A stretch of 64,000 nt of DNA. It comes from Argentina anserina. Its lineage: Eukaryota; Streptophyta; Magnoliopsida; Rosales; Rosaceae. The stretch is taken from positions 33,240,501 through 33,304,500 of the forward strand of contig NC_065874.1 of assembly GCF_933775445.1 (NCBI RefSeq), given 5' to 3'. The notes under the pieces were generated by a model, which was not told the DNA's origin, ran no database searches, and saw only the letters and a program-made list of their open reading frames with translations. Shown here one piece after another: positions 50,454 to 61,282 of the stretch. Made by a program: the position numbers and the translations under genes. Each line of letters starts with the position of its first letter. Positions within the stretch are counted from its first letter, which is position 1.

Positions 50454-53400
50454 TCCTTCCTTAGGTATAGAGCTTCGTATAACGGTAGATTAATAACAAT
50501 TAGAACCATACATAGGAGACTCTGCAAGAACATTGTCTTATAAACTTCTGCAATACCCTTTGTTACAGTAAATGTCTCCTTCACAAACCAAGCGAAGCAG
50601 TACACATTGAGCAAAGCAAGCGTTGCCAGCACAGTAAACATTGGAGACGACCTCCCAAATTCCATGATCTCTTTCTCATAGCGTTCGGACACGTCTTCAT
50701 CAGCTACCTTGGCAGTTATTACAAATGCTGAATGATTGTATCCAAGGTAGTGTACAATGGTGTCGATGAAGGCAAATAGATATGATGATGTTCTCTGGTA
50801 AAGCCATATACGTTGGTCGTTCCACCAACCTAAGCTCGTGCCTCCACACGAGAGATACTCCACAAAGCTCCCAATGTACTTAGCAGTTATAACATATGCG
50901 AATGGTATGAACCATCGGCTTGAAATCTAATTCGTCATGACAAATAGAAATCCATATTAATGAAAACCGTGAAATTGATATAATGCATATGATCGATGTA
51001 CGTTAAAGTTAGAAACTCGGAGTTCTGCAAGATATCATTTAGCTAGCATATGAAGATTATAGATATCATAACATAATATCGATCTAGAGCTTTTTACGTG
51101 TAAATCTATAGTGACAAAATTATAGTGAGATGAACTATACCTGAGGAAATAAGGAAGTGCCTTTAAGGAGGTATAATGAAGGAAGAGTGGAGTAAATTAG
51201 TGTTGCCCAGCAATTAGCAGCCCATAAGTTGAAGCGAAGGTATCCAAGTTGATGGCCAAAACTAATCTTTCCATGGCCATAACATACAACATTGTACCTA
51301 GACAGCGCAATTTGAAGGTTGCCTTCACCCCATCTCTTATACATCACAAGTGTCTGAAGCAATGTGGTTGGAGCTAATCCTAAGAATGCTTTTCTTGTTG
51401 GATTGCAATTCACTGATTTCCATCCTCGACATTGGATTGATAATCCTGTTATCACATCTTCAACTGGACACCCATATTTCACACCCATCTGCAAATTAGT
51501 CCAATTCCAATATCTTAATTTCGAACGGCAATGCATTATATCTTACTATAAATATATATACTTATACTAATGCAATATAGTTTGCTACATAATTGTATGT
51601 TAATTTTCTATATATAACCTCATATAGAATTTGAATTTCTATGATCAATAAGATTTTGTCTGAACTTAAAACTAGTACTGCGTTACACTGATATACAAGT
51701 TAATATGAACATAATATGAAGGTGTCATTGATCGACAGAGAGAATACCTCTTTTCCCCATTGTGTATTCTCTTCAAATGTACAACTCGCAAGACCTTTTG
51801 AACATTGTTCTAATTCAGGAGTGCTAATATCTTCTCTTTTTTTATCCTCCCATTTCATCTCACTCTTATTTTCCTTGCTAAATTTCTCCCCACATAGAGT
51901 TTTTCTTCTGTGAAAGCATCCAGTTCCAATATATACTGTGCCCCAATAAGTATCAAGACCATGGGATTCCACCTTCATGTATAACCAAAACAATAGCTGA
52001 AGTTTAATGATACACATATGAAATACATTTAATCGCGAAGTCTCGATTTCATCGTTGAAAGTAACATGTAATATGTCCTTACATATATATACAACTCACC
52101 TCGTTAATTACTAGCAATGAAGCGTACAATTCATTCTTAGTAAGGTTATCGAAGTTCTGCGGGAACTGAACGTAAGCAAACTCATGGCCTTGTTCTTCAT
52201 CCATTAAGAAGCAGAGTGCATCCCTTATGGCCTTGGAGTTGTTTGAATACATGTCACAGTCCACATTAAGAAGCAACTTCCCATTGCTAATATTTGACGA
52301 TACCCTAATCTGCAAATTGGGAAGGATCATATGGATGTTAATTATCTAAACCGTACTGGCACACAAAAGAAAACGTACTCAAATTATATATCTTGTAAAT
52401 TCAGTATGTTGTTTACCAGAGCATTCATAGACCCAGCTTTGAAGTTATGGTGTATTTGGGGTCTTTTCTCCCGAGCCAGATACACCAAAGTTGGCAAATA
52501 ACACCCTTCAACATCTCTTGCATTTGGATCTCTACCATCAATTACTATCTGGGACAAAAGTTCATCAACTCATTTTATTATTTAAACATGTAGCTAACAT
52601 TAATTAAACACCAATTGATTATGTATATGATCAGCTAACTTTAATAGATTTGAATATCAAGATGTCATACGTACTCGAAGAATGGTATCATGGTCACGTT
52701 TTGATGAATATGAGTCCCACTGAGAAAAACCCTCATGTTTTGATTTCACTTCTTCTGAAATCCGGCCTAGCTTCACTGCATTGTCAATTTTGCTCGCCAT
52801 GTTCTCATATAATTTCTACATCAAGAATTTTGTGACATTCAGACAAAAAGAAAATTTAGTGACATGAGAGCTACTTACAAATTAGTAGTTCTGTAAAAGA
52901 AAAAGAATCTAGGTACTAACAATGCGCACAACAAGAGTCATACCAAGCTTTATAGCGTGGTTTGAAATAAGAAGGATGTTAAAGTGATTGATTGTATCAT
53001 TTGTATATATGAGGCATGAACGGAACAGTACATAACTCTTTATGAGCTTTTGCTTGAGACCAATGATGAGAATTCTAATTTAGAAGCTAAGGATCTACTC
53101 ATCAGACTAAGTTCTGTTGCGATGATTTACTGTATTTGGAAAACAAAGAACCCCTTGGTCATCAAATTTACTCAAGACTCTAATTTATGAAATCGTTACT
53201 CTATCCGTACTCGCACGGCAGTTTTTTTGATACTCGCACGGCAGTTGGGCGTCTTGACCTATGATAAAATCGACTCTAATTATTCTTACTTTATTCTTAC
53301 TTATGCTTGGTTACCTTTAATTTTTTTATTTTAAAAAAATTTGAGGCATTTTGGTTTCACGTCTCCACTAAAGTACTTTTTTTGTCATTCAATAAAATTT

Positions 53401-54507
53401 CTGATTGTCGAAAAAAAAAACTCTTTACGTCTGTGATTTAATATAAATTTTGTCTTTAAAACTCTGATGTAATTGTGTTTTCTAAAACAAAGTTGACCAC
53501 ATATTATATATGCATATAAGAAGTGGAACTTCCTCAGTACTCCATGATGAATAGAATTACTTTGACCCAAAAGTTTTATTTCAACGAATTTCAAGCATAA
53601 TTATTCACGTAGCAAATTCTTCCAAACTACCCTCGTACGTACTTTTGCGGATGTACTTCGTCATACTTTACGGTCGTTGGATTAAGGCCGGGTGGCTTAT
53701 GATGAAGATGAAATAATAATTACCTTAATCAGAGCAAAGTCACCAGCTTGTTTCTGATTCTGACGTTGATCATCAACTGCTTCAGAAGCTGCTGAGACAA
53801 AATAAGCTGCCGGTGATCTCGGCTCTATGCCGTGCTTCTTACAATAGGGTATCCAATGCTTGGCAAACTCAGCCGCTTCCAGAAAGGCATAGTACGTAAA
53901 TTCTGAGCAGCCGTCGTCGGAAAGATACACGCTCAGCTTCTCCGGCGGATAATCGTAAGCCATAACCGATAAAACAGTGTTCATCACCATAAGCGGCGGC
54001 TCTAAGATCGGATCCGCGGTGCACACGAATATGTCCACCCCCGGCAATTCATTCTCATATCTGCCAAGTAATTTCACGTGAATTATATGTACATGCATGC
54101 GAAGTTTAACAGTGAAGATTATCATTACGAAAGAACTAAAGTTAGAGCTAAACCTCATAAGAAAACAATATAGCATGTTAAGATGTTAATCGATATGGAT
54201 CATTCGTGTATTTGATGACGATAAACATATGTTACCTGTCAGAGAGCCTATCCTTGAAGGTATGCCGATAGATTCGTCTCCATCGAAGGGCTTGAGTTAA
54301 GAACCAGTAAAAACCGAACCACAACTCGGCGATGAACAACAACATCCAACCAAATCTTCCATCTTCTCCAGCTTTTGGTATGTGAGTCACCCTATAAAAC
54401 CAAATCAAACATACACCAACAGATACAGAGACTGCAGAAAACCTATATAGGACTTCTCCCTTTGCCTTCGTCGTCTCAAACAGTGGTAGCTGTCTTTCCT
54501 CTCCCAT
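50369..54507 (-). CDS. Cellulose synthase-like protein E (CslE-4)
   Basis: Eight minus-strand exons: 54236-54507, 53724-54060, 52675-52815, 52417-52548, 52100-52309, 51748-51972, 51141-51488 and 50369-50926; 740 residues. Start [20 protein letters not shown]. Two N-terminal membrane segments, then the GT2 core with [17 protein letters not shown] and a C-terminal membrane domain containing [20 protein letters not shown]. Substitutions at otherwise conserved sites: SDDGC instead of SDDGG in the first motif, YKRW replacing HKRW (VMYKRWGEG), and the last codon of exon 3 reads Arg where the paralogues have Gln. Exon 6 uses an ATGAAG acceptor. The frame is open throughout, but these changes in or beside catalytic motifs make reduced or altered activity possible. 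Confidence 0.88.
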
Positions 54508-55855
54508 GTTCTAGCCAACTCTGATTGCTCAAGCTTTCCTTTCTCTATTTGAAAGGGTTTAATACAGGGAAGGACGGGGGACAAGGTCCTTTCATTGATG
54601 GGGCGGAACCACCTTGCTGTTTCAAGGGGTCTGGACGACTGGACACCCTCAACATCTTATCAAATGTCAATTATGTGTACATACTACAGAATAGTAGGGA
54701 GTTCATGCAATTGACTATACCCTAAGAAATATTTACTGCATCTATAAATGAAGAAAAGTCAAAAACTTTTGATGCAATGCCGCATTTCACATATCTGGTG
54801 TAAATATACAAACAAGCACGGAATAGGTAAATATTAGGGGTGGGGAGTACGTGCTGCACCCCTACTTAGTTTTTGAGGAAATAATCAGCTAGCACATATC
54901 AGACTCAGTAGCACTCTTGAAGAGGAAAAGAAAAAAAAGAGATTAAGTACCTTTCAGTTCAACCACAAACAACAACAATGATTGGTTTAATTGATATAAG
55001 GAGTTCATGAATTAATGTCTGATCTCGAACCTCTTTTCATCGTTTGCTAGTTGTTTAGCGTTTACCCCTCTCAATTTCGGTTCCTTTTCCGTGCATGCCT
55101 GATACAAACAAGCATCAGGTTAATCAGTGGGAAAGTATTGTAGCCATACGTATGGATTTGGATAGGATTTTTGCTTTGCTTTTGTCGATACTCAATAGTA
55201 GTAATATAGTTAGGTGGTGTTGACTATTGACCAATTGCTGAATATCCGTCATTCCAAACACCAGGCCAGCTAGCTATTAAGTTGAAAGAAAAGAAAGGGT
55301 CGACTGTCGGTCGGGACAATTTTTTCCGTATGCACGAGAGACAGTTATTGTTTGAACTATGATAGGCGTTAGGACTGTTTGGTATAAGAGAATAACTTTT
55401 AGTAGCTACGAGATGTAATGGATTATTTATTTATTTATTTAGGAAAATGAACAATTCCTTAATTAAGCTACAAGCCCAGTTATAGTTATAATGCATGCAA
55501 ACGGCACGCCATAGGTTTTGATTTAAATGCTAGCACTTTGTGGCTTTCTCAATCACCTAGGAGGCTAGGACCATCTTAGATGGGCTCAATCATGATTGTA
55601 ATCATCTTCATTGATTAATAATAAATAATTTTTTCTCTTAATAAAAAAATGCCTGCAAACGCAAGTGGAAAATACAATAGATGATAAAGAGTATTGATAT
55701 CCGCTCAGTCAAATTAAAAAGAGTGATAATAAACCAACAACTCACTAATCTATAAGCCGGAGACCATGCAAATGAAAAGACTGTCGTACCTTCATATAAA
55801 TTTGACATGAAACCAAACACATGGATAATAGAATGAAACTATCCGTAGTAGAAGA
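54508..55855. other. Spacer between CslE-5 3' end and CslE-4 promoter
   Basis: The right-to-left CslE-4 promoter lies at the left edge, with CTATTTGAAAG at 54544-54554 (minus strand CTTTCAAATAG). Near 55560-55650 an ATTGATTAATAATAAATAATT segment with an A-run looks like a non-LTR retrotransposon tail. No gene. Confidence 0.5.
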
Positions 55856-57939
55856 TCACGGCCGTCGACCTAAACATAAACAAGCAAATCCAGCAAATGC
55901 CATCGACTTAAATGCTACAGAGCTTGGCAGCTTGCCCTTGTCCTTCCTCTGGTATAGGGCTTCGTACAGCGGTTTATTAATGATTATCAAAACCACACAT
56001 ATGAGGATCTGCAAGCACATCGTCTCATAAACTTCAGCAATACCCTTTGTGATTGCTGCCTTCACAAACCAGGCAAAGCAGGACAGATTGAGCAATGCAA
56101 CAGTTCCTAGAACAGTAAACATTGGAGATGAGCCCCCAAATTCCATCATCTCTTTCTCATATCTTTCCGACACGTCTTCATCGGCCACCTTGGCTGTTAT
56201 TACAAATGCGGAATCAGTGTATCCAAGGTAATGTACAATGGTGTCGATGAAGGCAAATAGGTATGAAGTTATTCTCTGATAAAACCATATACGTTGGTCG
56301 TTCCACCAACCTAACATTGTGCCTCCACACCACATATACTCCACAAAGCTCCCAATGTTCCTAGCAATTATAACATATGCAAATGGTATGATCCATCGGC
56401 TTGAAATCTAATTCCACAAGACAAAACCAGAATTAGTTATAATCAGAAAGCGGAGAGATATCGTTGAAGTTTTCTATCTCAATATTGGATATAATAAGTT
56501 ACATGAAAGCTTCTGAAAAATTATAATGAGGTGAACTATACCTGAGGAAATAAGGATGTGCCTCTGAGGAGGTAAAGTGAAGGAAGAGTGGAGTAAATTA
56601 GTGTTGCCCAGCAATTAGCAGCCCATAAGTTGAAGCGAAGGTATCCAAGTCGAAGACCTAAACTAATCTTTCCATGGCCGTACCATACAGGACTATACTT
56701 TGAAAGCATAATCTGGAGGTTACCTTCGGACCATCTCTTATGCTGCAAAAGTATCTGAAGCAGTGTTGTTGAATTTAATCCTAAGAAAGCTTTCCTTTTA
56801 GGATTGCAATACACTGATTTCCAGCCTCGGCATTGGATCGATAGCCCCGTTATCACATCTTCGACTGGACATCCATATTTCAAACCCATCTGCAGATCAT
56901 TAAGATTTCGACTAAGCTCGATCAAACATGAGTATATTGCTACACGAATTCATTAAGTTTGTATACGAAGGGTCGCTCGAGTATTTGGGCTAGTATATGT
57001 AGTAAAATTGTAGCTTAAATAACGTGATATGATCTTATTGTCATATTGTATGTGTGGTTCATACAGAGAGGGATATGATATATACCTCTTTTCCCCATTG
57101 AGTGTTCTCTTCAAATATACAACTTGCAAGACTCTTTGAAGTTTCTTCTAATCCATGAACGTCAATTTCTTCTCCTTTGTTATCCTCCCATTTCATCTCA
57201 CTCTTACATCCCTTGGTGAATATCCTTCCACAAAGGGTATCCCTTCTGTGAAAGCATCCAGTTCCAATATACATTGGTCCCCCATAATTATCCAGACCAT
57301 GGAGTTCAACCTTCATAATAATATCAAAAATTAACAACAATATTATGATTCGACCACTGATTGAAATTTTTTATTCTTATATTTCCACGCTTTAGCATAG
57401 AAATTAATATGTCCACGAACATAGATAACTCACGTACGTTGATTACTCTTACTGATGCGTATAACTCATTTGTAGTAAAGTTGACGAAATTCTGCGGGAA
57501 TTGTACGTATGCAATTTCATGGCCTTGTTCTTCATCCATGAAGAAGCAAAGTGCATCCCTTATAGCCACGGAGTTGTTCGAGTACATGTCACAGTCTACA
57601 TTCAGAAGTAATTTTCCATTGCTAATGCTCGATGAAATCCTAATCTGTATAATAAATAGTCATATATACACATGACCACTGCCAGTATGACACCACAATA
57701 TGGCGTCAGATTCAACGCCATAATCTTATGTGTAATGCACTGTCACATTGACACGTCAGTAATTCAAATAATTATTAAATATAATTTTTAAATGAAAAGA
57801 CAATCATATATATCTTTATTAATCCAACGGTTCTAGATCATTATAAACATTATATTTTTGTGGTTCTTTTTTATCATTTTTTTATCACGATAATGTTTCA
57901 AAAATATAATTAAAAATTTAATATTTACGAAAGTATGCT

Positions 57940-57979
<40 letters not shown>

Positions 57980-60018
57980 TCGCAAAAAATATTTTTAAAA
58001 TTAAATTCAACCGATTAAAATATAGACGTGTGTATCGTAAATAATTTTGTTAGAGATTTTTTTCGTATTTTTGTAATCTAATTAATAATTTGATAGAGAA
58101 TATATGGTAATTGTAGTCATTAATTATAACCATTAATATAATTTGTAAATGTAAATAAAATTTATAAATTGAAGAAGTCATGAATTAAATTTGAATTTTT
58201 TTGACACATTTAGTGAAAGAAAAATTAAATTCTTAATTAAGAGGATATATAAATTCAAAGATAATTGATTAATTCAATTATATGAAGACTTTTTGGTAAG
58301 ATTATTTTGTTTTAGTAATTAATTATCCCTTAATTATTGCTAAAATCATCTTTAATATATAAAGGATAAAAAATAAAATAATTTATAAAGATATAATTGT
58401 CTTTTTCATTTAAAAAATAAAATTTTGTAATAATTAATTATTGATGTGGAATGATAATGTGTTATGCCACATAAGATTCGACGCTGGGCTAAAACATTTT
58501 TTCATATACACAAATACGTGCAAATTGTACGGTCAGTAAATGGTTTATAGTTATAGTTGTATTTCTCACCAGTGCATTTATAGCGCCAGCTTTGAAGTTA
58601 TGGTGGTATTGCGGTCTCTTCTCCCGTGCCAAATAAACCAAAGTTGGCAACACACACCCTTCAACATCTCTTCCGTTTGGGTTTCTCCCATCAACTACTA
58701 TCTGCATTTTTTTTTTCATAACTAATTTTATCAACATCCAAAGACGATTGAAATCTCGATCAATTCTTAACTAATATTTTTGGTTCCAAAATGATAAGAT
58801 GACTTACTTGAAGAATGGTGTCATGGTCTCGCTTTGACATATACGAGTCCCACCGAGAAAAACCTTTATGTTTTGATCGTACGTCTTCGGAAACGCGGCC
58901 TAGCTTGACTGCACTTTCAACTTTGTTCTCCATGTTCTCGTATAATTTCTACAGACAATTATATTAATTATCACTGAAATAACGAATTGAGGAGAACATA
59001 CGACTCTTAAGTACGTCCAGACACTTTCTTTGACTTCTCCATTATTTGCAACTCTAAAGTCTAAATTAGTTCTTGTGCAAGGTGCCAAATGCTTTTCACT
59101 TTCTATATACACATGAACGTCATAGATGACCCAATTCACTTATGAGTTATGATAATGACCAAATTCATTGTATATCGACTCAAGTCCCCAATTCATTGTT
59201 GTCTGTATTGCACGACCCTAGCTATTTCGTCGTATCTCTGGCTCTCCTTGATCTCCTCACAAAGCAAATCAAGAATAGATATGGAACAATTATAATAAGA
59301 TAAAGAAATATTACCTTAATATGAGTCGAATCACCAGCCTGATTCTGATAGTGACTCCGATTATTACCAGCTGCGTCAGAAGCCGTCGAGACGAAATAAG
59401 CAGCCGGCGACCGTGGTTCCACTCTGTACTTCTTGCAATATGGTATCCAGTGCTTAGCAAACTCAGCTGCTTCCAGTAGAGCATAGTACGTTAACTCTGA
59501 GCCGCCATCATCGGAGAGATACACGCTGAACTTCTCCGGTGGGTAGTCGTAAGCCATGACAGACAAAACAGTGTTCATCACCATCATCGGCGGCTCTATG
59601 ATCGGATCTGCTGTGCACACGAATATGTCCACCCCCGGCAACTCTTTCTCATATCTTTTCCATGTTAACACAACGCGTCAACATCGTTTTTCTATTAGTG
59701 TTATTGTGGTCAAAGTGCATGTAAATCTAGAAAATTTGATACGTACCTCAGAGAAAGCCTCTCCTTGAAGGTTTGCCTGTAGACGCGGCTCCACCGAGTG
59801 GCTTGAGTGAGGAACCAGTAAAAGCTGAACCATAACTCGGCAGCGAACAAATACATCCAACCAAATCTTCCATCTTCACTAGCTTTTGGTATGTGACTCA
59901 CTCTATATACGCATATCAAACATATACCAATGAAAACAGACACAGCAAATAATCTGTACAGGACTCTTCCCTTAGCTCTGGTTGTTGCAAACAGTGGTAA
60001 ATACTTTTCCTCTCCCAT
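55856..60018 (-). CDS. Cellulose synthase-like protein E (CslE-5)
   Basis: Eight minus-strand exons: 59747-60018, 59315-59654, 58808-58948, 58570-58701, 57438-57644, 57086-57310, 56542-56889 and 55856-56407; 738 residues. Start [22 protein letters not shown]2 motifs are intact: [25 protein letters not shown] and QHKRWSEG. Membrane topology is as in the other copies. Oddities: exon 5 ends one codon earlier than in the paralogues by using a GTACGT donor; intron 4 is about 925 bp and carries an insertion; exon 2 uses an AAAAG acceptor. The last residues read LCLGRRP, whereas copies 3 and 4 end in an aromatic F(K)xLY tail. Some variation at the extreme C-terminus should be tolerated. Confidence 0.92.
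57705..58490. mobile_element. AT-rich MITE-like insertion in CslE-5 intron 4
   Basis: The left side has GGCGTCAGATTCAACGCC then ATAATCTTATGTG; the right side in reverse complement has AGCCCAGCGTCGAATCTTATGTGG, then ATAATTAATTATT-type sequence on both arms. This looks like a degraded inverted-repeat element. A (TA)n(TG)n tract lies at about 57941-57978. Precise ends and target duplication are not resolved. Confidence 0.45.
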
Positions 60019-60917
60019 TTTTCAGCTCACTCTTTCTGCGATGTTTTTCCTCTCTCTATTTAAAATGTCTCGTCACAAACATTAGACTGGGGAACAGCCG
60101 AACAGGTCATTCATATTCATTGTAGATATACTCATATAAGCCCATCACTTTCTACCTAGCTGTCCCACCTTTAATCTCATATGGTTACACTTCAAATGAG
60201 AACCTTAATGGTTTATGAATTATTTTAGACCTTTTTTTAATCTTGTTTTTACGTCTGAACCATTCAACTTATGGTTTATATGAGTATATATATCACTTCT
60301 ACAAACTTGAAGTCTAATTGTTTATCGTCAAGTTATAGAACTAAATCAACTCAATGAGCTAAATTAATTTTGTCAAACATGATTATTGTTCATGTCAAAA
60401 ATTGATGAATCGCATTATGAATACCTAAACGATCTTCAACTACATACCTAAAAAACAATTGATCGAAATGTGGATGTGGCAAAAAAAAAATCTTCAACTG
60501 GTTCTCATTTTAGTTGTCCTTATTAGAACTCATAATATTTAAAATCTATAATAACGCCATCTATGTAGGTCACATATTTGAAACTTTTGATCTAAACTTT
60601 GCAAAACTCGTTGGAAAACCCCGGCTATATAAGTATATATATGGAATTTCTCAGACACCAAAATGCAGTTGTTCCTGCAAGGTAATCTGTCTAGAAACTT
60701 GATTTTTACAGATTCTAGCCGCCGTGGGTCACCGATTGAGCTCCGGCCGACACAGACAAGATTATCGGGAGGTGAGCAGTGCGGCTGTGCTAGTCCGCCG
60801 CGCTGTTGCGGTATACCGTCACCGGAATCAAGATGTCCGCACCTGTATATATATATATATATACATATATATTATATATAAAACAAATTTTAAAATTGTT
60901 TCTGTGGGGACTTGAAG
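60019..60917. other. CslE-5 promoter side and spacer to the CslE fragment
   Basis: Minus-strand ATTTTAAATA at 60057-60066 lies about 40 bp upstream of the CslE-5 ATG. The rest is AT-rich. A GC-richer stretch at 60710-60840 has no recognisable family, and a (TA)n tract follows at 60843-60880. Confidence 0.45.
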
Positions 60918-61163
60918 GTGGAAATGCATGCTTTGGATGGTTTTGATGGCCCTTTTTACGTTAGAAGTGGATGCTTCCACATAAGGGATACTATCTGTGG
61001 AAGGAAGTTCACCAAGGGAAGTAAGAGTGCAAAACACCGTGGGGAAAATAGGTCTCACTCTCTCTCTCTCTCTCTCATCAACATTGCACACATTGACCGA
61101 GCTTTTAAACTTTCGGCAGGTTGGTCTGAAATATGGGTGCGCAATTGAAGACGTGTTCACAGT
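60918..61163 (+). pseudogene. CslE fragment (exon 6 and start of exon 7), interrupted by a copia element
   Basis: 60918-61051 reads VEMHALDGFDGPFYVRSGC then FHIRDTICGRKFTKGSKS, equivalent to CslE exon 6 but shortened by an internal deletion before the HRGEN end. After a small intron with a CT microsatellite, 61120-61163 reads VGLKYGCAIEDVFT, equivalent to the start of exon 7 (Met changed to Val). The homology stops where the retrotransposon LTR begins. Orientation is opposite to CslE-3, -4 and -5. Exons 1-5 are not seen upstream. Confidence 0.85.
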
Positions 61164-61282
61164 TGAAAGGTTAGTGTTCTTACTTAATTGATTCATACAT
61201 GGATTACACTTGTTTATATAGACTAATCTAGCACTAACTACCACTAATTACTCCGTGATTCCCAGCCTAATTCACGCCGACA
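61164..61282 (-). repeat. Probable 3' LTR of the copia element (about 119 bp)
   Basis: In minus orientation it begins TGTCGGCGTGAATTAGGC immediately after the purine run TTGAGGGGGAG, a polypurine tract, and ends near CCTTTCA at the junction with the CslE fragment. It contains TATATAAAC, a possible promoter. The 5' LTR lies outside the window, so length and target duplication cannot be confirmed. Confidence 0.65.

Noticed and set aside
53370..53425. CAATAAAATTTCTGATTGTCGAAAAAAAA, like a LINE 3' tail in CslE-4 intron 2
   Set aside because: Only the tail resembles a non-LTR element; no reverse transcriptase sequence or target duplication could be identified.
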